A stretch of 64,000 bases of DNA from Thiohalomonas sp041685045. Its GTDB lineage: Bacteria > Pseudomonadota > Gammaproteobacteria > Thiohalomonadales > Thiohalomonadaceae. Position numbers and translations under genes: made by a program. This document shows positions 27,615 through 34,691 of the stretch, in pieces. The notes below the pieces were generated by a model. The model saw only the letters and a list, made by a program, of their open reading frames with translations, was not told the origin of the DNA and did no database searches. The DNA is taken from assembly GCA_041685045.1 (NCBI GenBank), contig JAWLGP010000006.1, positions 124,001 through 188,000 of the forward strand, read 5' to 3'. The stretch's first letter is position 1; each line of letters opens with the position of its first letter.

Positions 27615-28811
27615 ATGAAGCCAAATCTCTATATTCGCCTGCCGATTGACGGTGCTCCTGTCGCCTGGCTTCGGGTCGACGACAGCGGCACGCAGGCCGG
27701 CCACAGCCCGCTGGCTGACCTGGCCGTGCCGGCACGTCAGTGTCAGGTGACGATATTCGTTCCCGGTACCGATGTGTTCATCGCCGAGGCGCATTTGCCA
27801 ACCCGCCGCCACGCCCGCATCCTGCAGGCCCTGCCGTATGCCCTGGAAGATCAGTTGGCCGACGACATCGAGCGCTTGCACTTCGCCGTGGGGCCGCGGC
27901 AAGGCGACGGGGTGCTGGCCGGGGTCGTGGACCGTGAGCGGCTGAGGGCTTGGTTGGCGCAGCTTGAAGATGCGGGCGTCGTCCCGGATCGCCTGGTCCC
28001 GGAAGGCAGCGCCTTGCCGTTGGCCGACAGCTGGAGCCTGCTGCTGGAACCGCACCAGGCGCTGCTGCGCACCGGACCGGGTCAGGTCCTGGCCTTCGAC
28101 GGTGAGCAGATCGCCGAGCTGGTCGGCATGGCAGTGGCGGCCAGCGAGTCGCCACCGAAGGAACTGCGCCTGTTCGACTGTCGGGAATCTTCCGATGGCG
28201 GCTTCGTCGCCGCCGGCCTGACAGTGGCCGCCAGCCCCTGTCCCTGGGGGGCGCTCGGGGCGCTGGCGGAGGGGATGCGCGATGGCAACTTCATCGACCT
28301 GCTGCAGGGCGAATTCAGTCGCCACGAAGCGGCGAGCCGGCAGTGGCGGCGCTGGCGGGTGGCCGCGGCACTGACGGGGGCGCTGCTGCTGTTGCAGGCC
28401 GGCCTCGGGATCGAACACCGGTGGCGCCTGCAGCAGGAGGATGCGCAGCTGGCCGCCAGCATCGACTCCCTCTACCGGGAGACCTTCCCCGATGCCACCC
28501 GGGTGGTCAACGCCCGGGTGCAGATGGAGCAGCAGCTGGAACGGCTGCGCAGCGGCGCTGGCGGTGACGCCTTCGCCGCCCTGCTCACCGACAGCGGGCC
28601 GCTGCTCAAGCAGACACCGGCACTCCAGATCAAGGGGCTGCGCTACCGCGATGGTCAGCTGGAGCTGGACCTCACCCTGGCGAACCTGCAGGGACTGGAT
28701 CGACTGAAACAGCAACTGAGCGACAGCGGCCTGCGTGTCGAGATTGTCAGCGCCAGCGCCCGCGACAACCGGGTGGAAAGCCGCATCACCCTGCAAGGGG
28801 GGCGCGCATGA
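27615..28811 (+). CDS. gspL: Type II secretion assembly-platform protein GspL
   Basis: A 398-residue bitopic protein. The cytoplasmic actin-like part (about 1-235) includes LPTRRHARILQALPYALEDQ, the segment that contacts the GspE ATPase in homologs. A membrane helix follows (about 250-270), then a ferredoxin-like periplasmic domain that pairs with GspM. GspE itself is not in the window. The stop overlaps the gspM ATG. Confidence 0.92.
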   Translation: MKPNLYIRLPIDGAPVAWLRVDDSGTQAGHSPLADLAVPARQCQVTIFVPGTDVFIAEAHLPTRRHARILQALPYALEDQLADDIERLHFAVGPRQGDGVLAGVVDRERLRAWLAQLEDAGVVPDRLVPEGSALPLADSWSLLLEPHQALLRTGPGQVLAFDGEQIAELVGMAVAASESPPKELRLFDCRESSDGGFVAAGLTVAASPCPWGALGALAEGMRDGNFIDLLQGEFSRHEAASRQWRRWRVAAALTGALLLLQAGLGIEHRWRLQQEDAQLAASIDSLYRETFPDATRVVNARVQMEQQLERLRSGAGGDAFAALLTDSGPLLKQTPALQIKGLRYRDGQLELDLTLANLQGLDRLKQQLSDSGLRVEIVSASARDNRVESRITLQGGRA

Positions 28812-29296
28812 ACATCCGTCACTTTTGGGAAGGTCTGCAACCGCGCGAGCGGATCTCGCTGATGCTCGGGGCTGGCGCAGTGTTGATACTGCTGCTTTGG
28901 CTATTGTTGGTAGAGCCTTATCGAACCAGTGTGCAACGACTGGAGCAGTCGGTTGCGGCCCGGCAGGCCGATCTGCAGTGGATGGGTGCGGCGGCGGCGG
29001 AGTTGCGGCAGCTGCGCGGCAGCGCCCCGAGTACGTCGATGGCGGGGCAATCGCTGTTGTCGCTGGCAGACAGCACGGCTCGGCGCCACGGCCTGGGCGA
29101 GGTGATGAATCGGGTGCAGCCGGAGGGGCAGGAGAGTGTGCGGGTCTGGCTCGAGGGGGCGCCGTTCGACGATGTCATGCGTTGGCTCGGTGCGCTGAAC
29201 CGCCAGCACGGCGTGGTGGTTTCGGCGGTGGTGGTGGAACCGCGCCCCCAGCCGGGTCTGGCCGACGTCCGCGTGGTATTGCGGGAGGGCGCATGA
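28808..29296 (+). CDS. gspM: Type II secretion assembly-platform protein GspM
   Basis: A 162-residue bitopic inner-membrane protein with LQPRERISLMLGAGAVLILLL at the N-terminus (GspM-type 'PREr' motif then membrane helix, about 18-36) and a ferredoxin-like periplasmic domain containing EGAPFDDVMRWLGALNRQ. It stabilises GspL and is the PilO counterpart of the T2SS. Four-base overlaps exist on both sides. Confidence 0.92.
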   Translation: MNIRHFWEGLQPRERISLMLGAGAVLILLLWLLLVEPYRTSVQRLEQSVAARQADLQWMGAAAAELRQLRGSAPSTSMAGQSLLSLADSTARRHGLGEVMNRVQPEGQESVRVWLEGAPFDDVMRWLGALNRQHGVVVSAVVVEPRPQPGLADVRVVLREGA

Positions 29297-30048
29297 GGCG
29301 CATCGCCGGTTATCTGTTATTGGGATTTTCCGCCTATCTGCTCGCCCTGGCGTGGCTGTTTCCGGCCCGCCATGCGCTCGGGCTTGCCTCGTTGCTTGAC
29401 GGGGTGCCGCCCCTTGCCGTGGCCGATGTCCGTGGCCGGGTCTGGTCCGGCAGCGCACAAGGGGTGCGGCTGAATGCCCTGCCGCCGCTGCGCCTCGATT
29501 GGGAGCTGCAGCCGTTGGCCCTGTTGACCGGTGGCCTTGCCGCCAGTTGGCAGGCCGATACCGAAGGGGCCCACCTGACCGGTGTCGCCCGCGCCGACCT
29601 GGACGGCGCGGTGGCGCTTTCCGCGGTCGAAGGGCGGCTGCCGGTGCAATTGCTTGTCGGCCGCTTGCCCCTGCCGGTGGTGCTCGGTGGGGATCTCGGC
29701 CTGCGCCTGGATCGCCTCGAACTGGCCGGTGGCCGCCCCAAGCGCGCCGAAGGCGTGTTGGTCTGGAACGGTGCCCGGGTACAGGCGCCCCAGGAGCTCG
29801 CGCTGGGCGATTTTCGGGTGAACCTGACCACCCGTGACGACGGAGGGGTGATCGGACAGCTCAGCGATGCCGGCGGTCCACTGGAGGCCAGCGGCGAAGT
29901 CACTTTCGACCCGGATGGCAGCTACCGCGTCAATGCCCTGCTCGCCACCCGCCCGGGTGCCCCCGAAGCCCTCGTCCACTCCCTGCCGCTGCTTGGCCGC
30001 AAGGCGCCGAACGGCAAGTTCCTGGTGACCTACTCCGGGCGGGTTTGA
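29293..30048 (+). CDS. gspN: Type II secretion protein GspN
   Basis: A 251-residue protein with one N-terminal membrane anchor (about 6-24) and a periplasmic beta-rich region of the GspN family (GVPPLAVADVRGRVWSGSA; LDRLELAGGRPKRAEG). GspN is present only in some T2SS loci and its role is not settled. The ATG at 29293 overlaps the gspM stop; the same frame is open upstream inside gspM but is not homologous there. Last gene of this gsp run. Confidence 0.88.
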   Translation: MRRIAGYLLLGFSAYLLALAWLFPARHALGLASLLDGVPPLAVADVRGRVWSGSAQGVRLNALPPLRLDWELQPLALLTGGLAASWQADTEGAHLTGVARADLDGAVALSAVEGRLPVQLLVGRLPLPVVLGGDLGLRLDRLELAGGRPKRAEGVLVWNGARVQAPQELALGDFRVNLTTRDDGGVIGQLSDAGGPLEASGEVTFDPDGSYRVNALLATRPGAPEALVHSLPLLGRKAPNGKFLVTYSGRV

Positions 30049-30083
30049 GAAGCCGTCAAGCGTGAGAAGTGAAGATCAGGGAC

Positions 30084-30153
30084 GTAGGGCGGGTTAGCGG
30101 CGCACAGCGTGCGCGGAATTCGTGTACGGTGTTCGGGCGCCGCGTAACCCGCC
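30084..30153. repeat. Dispersed palindrome, GTAGGGCGGGTTA...TAACCCGCC family
   Basis: GGCGGGTTAGCGGCGC at the left and GCCGCGTAACCCGCC at the right form complementary arms around a roughly 35-base middle part that itself contains a GCGCACAGCGTGCGC hairpin. Elements of this type are common in proteobacterial intergenic regions. Here it sits between the convergent gspN and 30162-30374 genes and could end transcription from both sides. Confidence 0.75.
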
Positions 30154-30161
30154 GAAAGGAA

Positions 30162-30374
30162 TCACCACCAACCCGCCAACCGGCCGACACCGTACCCCAA
30201 CGAGATCCCAATCAGTGCCAGTCCCACCGGCCGTAGAACCTGCGCCAGTCGGGCAAACAGCGGCGGTATCCGCCGGCCGGCGAAGCGTCGTCCGACCAAG
30301 TGCGGATAGCCGAACGCAAAATAGCCGCCGACCGCGATATTGATCAGCAGCGACACCACCTCCCCGCTGCTCAT
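30162..30374 (-). CDS. Small membrane protein
   Basis: A 70-residue protein with two predicted membrane helices (VVSLLINIAVGGYFAFGYP and LRPVGLALIGISLGYGVG) separated by a basic loop. The ATG at 30374 overlaps the stop of the upstream Rof-like gene (ATGA). The frame stays open upstream, but that part is antisense-like Arg/Ala-rich sequence overlapping the Rof gene and is not counted. Function unknown. Confidence 0.65.
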   Translation of the reverse strand: MSSGEVVSLLINIAVGGYFAFGYPHLVGRRFAGRRIPPLFARLAQVLRPVGLALIGISLGYGVGRLAGWW

Positions 30375-30631
30375 CCTGCCGGCTCCGGGTGCAGCGCGTT
30401 GGCGCTGACGATGCGGTCCAGCCGCAGCTTCAGCGGCTCGCCGTCGAGCTGCTCGGCGATCAGAAACTCCTCCTTGCTGGACTCGGTGCGCAGGTCTCGC
30501 GGACGCAGGGTGGCGACGTGGTCCTGCCCGTCGGCGTCGCGCCAGTGAACCCGCAGCAGCGTGCGGTGCAGGATGGCGAGTTCGTATCCGGAATAAATTG
30601 CGCAATCGATCGGTTGATAGTCGTCACTCAT
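30371..30631 (-). CDS. rof: Rho-binding antiterminator (Rof/YaeO family)
   Basis: An 86-residue protein of the Rof family, small Sm-fold proteins that bind Rho and reduce Rho-dependent termination. The N-terminal DDYQPIDCAIYSGYELA and the C-terminal LKLRLDRIVSANAL match the family pattern (E. coli Rof has DTYQPINCDDYDNLELA and LRLDKITSF). It overlaps the CPXCG gene by eight bases and the following membrane-protein gene by four, so all three are probably co-translated. Confidence 0.82.
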   Translation of the reverse strand: MSDDYQPIDCAIYSGYELAILHRTLLRVHWRDADGQDHVATLRPRDLRTESSKEEFLIAEQLDGEPLKLRLDRIVSANALHPEPAG

Positions 30632-30809
30632 CTTCTCGTTTGGCCTCCACCGAAGGGCTGGAACCGTCTCCGATCGTTACCGTGAAATCGATAGGGCGGC
30701 AACACACGACGCAATCCTCGATGTAGCGCTGCTCGGCGACCGAGGGATCGACCCCTATCTCGAACCATTCCCCGCAGTAGGGGCACTGTACAGTGATGGC
30801 CTCGAGCAT
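30624..30809 (-). CDS. CPXCG-motif cysteine-rich small protein
   Basis: A 61-residue protein with two CxxC-type knuckles, VQCPYCGEWFEIGVDPS and IEDCVVCCRPIDFTV, as in the CPXCG family of small, presumably zinc-binding proteins of unknown role. The ATG at 30809 shares a base with the hemW stop (TGATG); a TTG one codon earlier is possible. It lies between hemW and the Rof-like gene. Confidence 0.8.
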   Translation of the reverse strand: MLEAITVQCPYCGEWFEIGVDPSVAEQRYIEDCVVCCRPIDFTVTIGDGSSPSVEAKREDE

Positions 30810-31978
30810 CAATCGTCCCCGACGAACAGGGCCACCAGACTGTCCAAATGATCGCGGCCCCTTTCGGTGGGGGCAATGCGCCCTGCCGTACGCCCCAGCA
30901 AACCGCGTGCCTCGGCAAGTTCCAGTGCCGATTCTACGGCGGCGAGCCCCAGGCCGGTGCGCATGGGAAACAGCTCGGCATCGAAGCCTTCAGTCAGTCG
31001 CAACGCATTCATCATGAACTCCAGCGGCAGTACTTCGGGCGTCAGCCGCTCCTCGGTGGCGATGCGCCCGGCGGTTCCGGCCCCGTCGAGGTAGTCGCGT
31101 GGGTGCCGGTGCTTGCCGGTGCGCACGATGCGCCCGTGTCGCGGCTCGGTGCGCTTGCCATGAGCGCCGGCACCGATGCCGAGATAGTCGCCAAACTCCC
31201 AGTAGTTGCGATTGTGTCGGCTCTGCCGACCCGCTCGCGCGAAGGCCGAAATTTCATAGCGGCCAAGGCCGGCGGCTTCGAGCTGTGCCATGCCCTGGCG
31301 GTGCATCTGCCAGAGCGCCTCTTCCTCCGGCAGCTTCGGCGGCCGTGCCCCGAAGGCGGTGTGTGGCTCCAATGTTAATTGATAGTAGGAGAGATGCTCG
31401 GGTGCGAACGCCAGCGCCATCTGCAAGTCCCTCCCCGCGGCCTCGGGCGTCTGCCCGGGCAGACCGTACATCAGGTCGAGATTCAGATTGTCAAAGCCGG
31501 CGCCGCGTGCCGCCTCGATGGCCCGAACCGCCTCCGCGCCATTGTGAATGCGGCCGATCGCCGCCAGCGAGCGGTCGTCGAAACTCTGAATCCCGATCGA
31601 AAGCCGGTTGACGCCGGCGGCGCGGAACGCCGCGAAGCGCCCCTGCTCAACGGTGCCGGGATTCGCCTCCAGCGTCACCTCGATGCCGGGGCCGAAGGCG
31701 AAACGCGCCCTGAGTTCGCCGAGCAGCCGGTCGAGGGCGTCGGGACTCAGCAGGCTCGGTGTGCCGCCGCCGATGAAGATGCTGAGCAGGGAACGGCCCC
31801 ACACCAGCGGCAGCTCCTGATCCAGATCGGCGAGCAGCGCATCCACATAGGCCTGCTCCGGCAGCGCCTCATTCAGCGGATGCGAATTGAAGTCGCAATA
31901 GGGACACTTGCGCACGCACCACGGCACATGCACGTACAGCGACAACGGCGGAGGAGTCAACTCGAAGGTCTGTGCCAA
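30809..31978 (-). CDS. hemW: Radical SAM heme chaperone HemW
   Basis: A 389-residue radical SAM protein, the HemN-like family now regarded as a heme chaperone rather than a coproporphyrinogen oxidase. The cluster motif is in VPWCVRKCPYCDFNSH (CxxxCxxC), followed by the SAM glycine motif FIGGGTPSLLS and the sequence LSIGIQSFDDRSL. True HemN carries an extra N-terminal cysteine and longer N-terminus, which are absent. Position after rdgB is the usual gammaproteobacterial order. Confidence 0.95.
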   Translation of the reverse strand: MAQTFELTPPPLSLYVHVPWCVRKCPYCDFNSHPLNEALPEQAYVDALLADLDQELPLVWGRSLLSIFIGGGTPSLLSPDALDRLLGELRARFAFGPGIEVTLEANPGTVEQGRFAAFRAAGVNRLSIGIQSFDDRSLAAIGRIHNGAEAVRAIEAARGAGFDNLNLDLMYGLPGQTPEAAGRDLQMALAFAPEHLSYYQLTLEPHTAFGARPPKLPEEEALWQMHRQGMAQLEAAGLGRYEISAFARAGRQSRHNRNYWEFGDYLGIGAGAHGKRTEPRHGRIVRTGKHRHPRDYLDGAGTAGRIATEERLTPEVLPLEFMMNALRLTEGFDAELFPMRTGLGLAAVESALELAEARGLLGRTAGRIAPTERGRDHLDSLVALFVGDD

Positions 31979-31993
31979 GTTCGGTTCCGGGAA

Positions 31994-32148
31994 TTCAACA
32001 GGATTGACAGAATTTTCAGGGCGAACCGGAAAAAACTCATTTACGCGGGTCGTAAGGACAACAAACCTCTACCCGAACATTCGAGACATCTGGTTCTCGC
32101 CTTCATTGCATCCTGTGAATCCTGAAAAGTCCTGTTAATCCTGTTGAA
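31994..32148. repeat. Long inverted repeat, AACAGGATT...AATCCTGTT family
   Basis: The left arm 31994-32020 (TTCAACAGGATTGACAGAAT...) is nearly identical to the reverse complement of the right arm 32121-32148, with a spacer of about 100 bases. Outer GAATTC/GAATTG flanks extend the symmetry. It lies between rdgB and hemW, which otherwise look like one operon. Confidence 0.8.
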
Positions 32149-32172
32149 TTGAATTCCGGCGAAAGTCTCGTG

Positions 32173-32766
32173 TTACTGGCCCCGCAGCGCGGCAACCAGG
32201 GCGCGGAGGGCCTGGCCGCGGTGGCTGAGGCGGTTCTTTTCTTCGGACGGCAGTTGCGCCGAGGTGCAACCATGCTCCGGCACGAAGAACACCGGGTCGT
32301 AGCCGAAGCCGTTTTCTCCTCGCGCTGCAGATGTGATCCGTCCCTCCCAGGTACCCTGACAGATCAACGGGGTGGGGTCGGCTTCGTGCTCCAAATAGAC
32401 CATCAGGCACTGAAAGCGGGCGGTTCGTTCAGCTTCGGGCACCTCGGCCAGTTCCACCAGCAGCTTCTCCAGATTGGCCTGGTCCGAGGCGCCGGCACCG
32501 GCATAGCGGGCCGAATAGATCCCCGGGGCGCCTTTCAGGGCATCCACCTCCAGCCCCGAGTCGTCGGCGATGGCCGGCAGACCGGTGTGCTGCGCCGCGT
32601 TGCGTGCCTTGAGAATGGCATTTTCCACGAAGGTCAGCCCGGTCTCCTCCGCCTCCGGCACATCGAATTCGGTCTGCGGCACCACCTCGATATCCAAACC
32701 GGCGAGGATCTGATTGATCTCCCGGACCTTCCCCTTGTTACCGCTCGCCAGTACGACCTTCTTCAT
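32173..32766 (-). CDS. rdgB: Non-canonical purine NTP pyrophosphatase (XTP/dITP diphosphatase)
   Basis: Hydrolyses ITP, dITP and XTP to the monophosphate, keeping deaminated purines out of nucleic acid. The 197-residue sequence starts with the NTP-binding signature VVLASGNKGKVREIN and has ETGLTFVENAILKAR, the catalytic ADDSGLEVDAL and GFGYDPVFF, with the SHRGQAL C-terminal motif. All are conserved. It sits between rph and hemW. Confidence 0.97.
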   Translation of the reverse strand: MKKVVLASGNKGKVREINQILAGLDIEVVPQTEFDVPEAEETGLTFVENAILKARNAAQHTGLPAIADDSGLEVDALKGAPGIYSARYAGAGASDQANLEKLLVELAEVPEAERTARFQCLMVYLEHEADPTPLICQGTWEGRITSAARGENGFGYDPVFFVPEHGCTSAQLPSEEKNRLSHRGQALRALVAALRGQ

Positions 32767-32785
32767 GGACTTCTCCCAAAAACAT

Positions 32786-32876
32786 CAAACGCAAAAGATG
32801 CGAAGACGCAAAGGGCGCAAAGCAAAACAAGTAAATTCTTTGCGCTCTCTGCGTCTTTGCGCCTTTGCGTTGAAAG
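32786..32876. repeat. Inverted repeat between rph and rdgB (CGCAAAG family)
   Basis: The left arm (about 32786-32822, AACGCAAAAGATGCGAAGAC...) and the right arm (about 32837-32876, ...CTTTGCGCCTTTGCGTTG) are complementary around a roughly 14-base A/T-rich loop. It is the most compact of three copies in the window. Confidence 0.85.
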
Positions 32877-32879
32877 CTT

Positions 32880-33596
32880 TTAACCGGCCAAAGCCTCAGC
32901 CTGCTTGGCGATGAGTTGGGCGATGCCGGACTGGGCCAGGTCGAGCATGGCATCCAGTTCCTCGCGGCGGAAGGCGTGGCCTTCGGCGGTGCCCTGGACT
33001 TCGATGAAGGCGCCGCCATCGTTCATCACCACGTTCATGTCGGTCTCCGCGTTGGAGTCCTCGGCATAATCGAGGTCGAGGACGGGGACGCCGTCGAAAA
33101 CGCCGACCGAGACCGAGGCGACCTTGCCGTGCAGCGGGTCGCGTTTGATCAGACCCTTGCTTTTCAGGTGGCCGATGGCATCGGCCAAGGCGACGAAGCC
33201 GCCGGTGATGGAGGCGGTGCGGGTACCGCCATCGGCCTGGATCACGTCGCAATCGACAGTGATGGTGCGCTCGCCGAGCGCTTCGCGGTCGACCACCGCC
33301 CGCAGGGAACGGCCGATCAGGCGCTGGATCTCCATGGTGCGCCCCCCCTGGCGGCCCTGCGCGGCCTCACGGCCCATGCGCGAACCGGTAGAGCGCGGCA
33401 GCATGCCGTACTCGGCGGTCACCCAGCCGCAGTTCTGGCCCTTCAGAAAGCGCGGCACCCGCTCGTCAACGCTGGCCGTGCAGATCACTTTGGTATCGCC
33501 GAACTCCACCAGCACGGAACCTTCGGCGTGCTTGGTGTAGCGGCGGGTGATGCGGATGGGGCGCAGCTCGTCGGGGGCACGTCCGCTCGGGCGCAT
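32880..33596 (-). CDS. rph: Ribonuclease PH
   Basis: Phosphorolytic 3'-5' exoribonuclease that trims tRNA precursors. The ATG at 33596 is preceded by AGGAGAG and gives MRPSGRAPDELRPI, the standard N-terminus; the longer in-frame start has no homology. The 238-residue length is typical, with EGSVLVEFGDTKVICTASV, RSLRAVVD (phosphate site), TITVDCDVIQADGGTRTASI and DLDYAEDSNAETDMNVVM all present. First gene of the rph-rdgB-hemW run. Confidence 0.97.
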   Translation of the reverse strand: MRPSGRAPDELRPIRITRRYTKHAEGSVLVEFGDTKVICTASVDERVPRFLKGQNCGWVTAEYGMLPRSTGSRMGREAAQGRQGGRTMEIQRLIGRSLRAVVDREALGERTITVDCDVIQADGGTRTASITGGFVALADAIGHLKSKGLIKRDPLHGKVASVSVGVFDGVPVLDLDYAEDSNAETDMNVVMNDGGAFIEVQGTAEGHAFRREELDAMLDLAQSGIAQLIAKQAEALAG

Positions 33597-33683
33597 GAAC
33601 TCTCTCCTGATAAATGGGGGCGCTATTGTAGAACGAGCGACGGGGGAACAAAAATCTCGACAACGGCATTCAACCGGATCAGC

Positions 33684-33760
33684 CATGTAGGGTGTGGTGA
33701 GGAACGAACCGCACCGATGGCCTGGAAGTGCCGTAATGATGCGGTTCGCGGGCTCACCAC
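33684..33760. repeat. Dispersed repeat, GGTGAGGAACGAACCGCA family (copy 1)
   Basis: An imperfect palindrome: GGTGAGGAACGAACCGCACC at the left pairs with TGCGGTTCGCGGGCTCACC at the right. A second copy in opposite orientation is at 39878-39951. It lies in the 234-base space between the PP2C stop and rph, which otherwise holds only the rph leader. Confidence 0.8.
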
Positions 33761-33830
33761 TCCGTCAAAGAGCTGTCCATCCCGAAAAACCCTTTAACCC
33801 TGTGAAATAGAACAGTCCGACAAAGCCACA

Positions 33831-34691
33831 TCAGGAGCGGTTAATCTCCTTTTCGTACTCCTCGATCATCTTCTGGATATGATCGATGGCCTTTTCCACC
33901 TTCTCCTTGGAGGGGCGCTCCGGCTGAACCAGTTTGATGGGGCGCCGGCGCCGGTCGCTGGTGTTGGCGAGCAGTCGGAACGCCACCACGCTCACGTTAT
34001 CGCTGCGCGGATAGGCGCCGGCTTCGGCCTCCTCGGCCATGGCATTGGTCGCCTCCTCAAGGGTGCCGCGCTCGAGCAGGTGCATCATCTGCTGCTCGTT
34101 TACCGGGTCCCACAGACCGTCCGAACAGAGCAGCAGGACATCCCTCTCTTCCAACAGGGTCGCCGGACCCATGGCGATCTGCGGCCGGCCGTCGTGACAG
34201 CCGATGCACTGGGTGATCTGGTTGCGGCGCGGGTGTCGCGCACGCTCTTCGGAGTCGATGAGCCCCTGCCGGAACAGCTCCTCGACATAGGAGTGGTCCC
34301 GGGTGCGGAAGAAGACCCGGCGATCACGAAACAGGTAAAGACGGCTGTCGCCGACGTGGGCCCAGTGGGCCTCGCCCTTCTGCACCAGGCAGAGCACCCC
34401 GGTGGTACCCGGGTACCGCCGCTCGCCCCCAACTGCCACCAGGGCATCATGGGCGCGGTAGATGATAGCCTCGAACAGCCGGGCCGGTTCACGGATCGGT
34501 TGTTCGGCGGCGAGATAGACCTCTCGCGCCGTGTCGACCAAGGTCTGGGCCGCCAGCTCACCTTGAGCGATGCCGCCCATGCCATCGGCAAGAATCAACA
34601 GCACGCCTTCGTCGGTCTCCGCTACTCCGAACCGGTCCTGGTTGGATGCGCGATTGCCAATGCGGTTGGCAAGACCGACTTCGTAACGCAT
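33831..34691 (-). CDS. PP2C-type Ser/Thr protein phosphatase
   Basis: A 286-residue metal-dependent phosphatase. NQDRFGVAE, LLILADGMGGIAQGELAA, HVGDSRLYLFRD and LLCSDGLWDPV are the PP2C motifs carrying the metal-binding aspartates, and the C-terminal DNVSVVAFRL completes the core. A charged helical tail follows (about 255-286). The ATG at 34691 shares one base with the kinase stop (TAATG), so the phosphatase is coupled to the kinase and probably reverses its phosphorylations. Confidence 0.93.
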   Translation of the reverse strand: MRYEVGLANRIGNRASNQDRFGVAETDEGVLLILADGMGGIAQGELAAQTLVDTAREVYLAAEQPIREPARLFEAIIYRAHDALVAVGGERRYPGTTGVLCLVQKGEAHWAHVGDSRLYLFRDRRVFFRTRDHSYVEELFRQGLIDSEERARHPRRNQITQCIGCHDGRPQIAMGPATLLEERDVLLLCSDGLWDPVNEQQMMHLLERGTLEEATNAMAEEAEAGAYPRSDNVSVVAFRLLANTSDRRRRPIKLVQPERPSKEKVEKAIDHIQKMIEEYEKEINRS

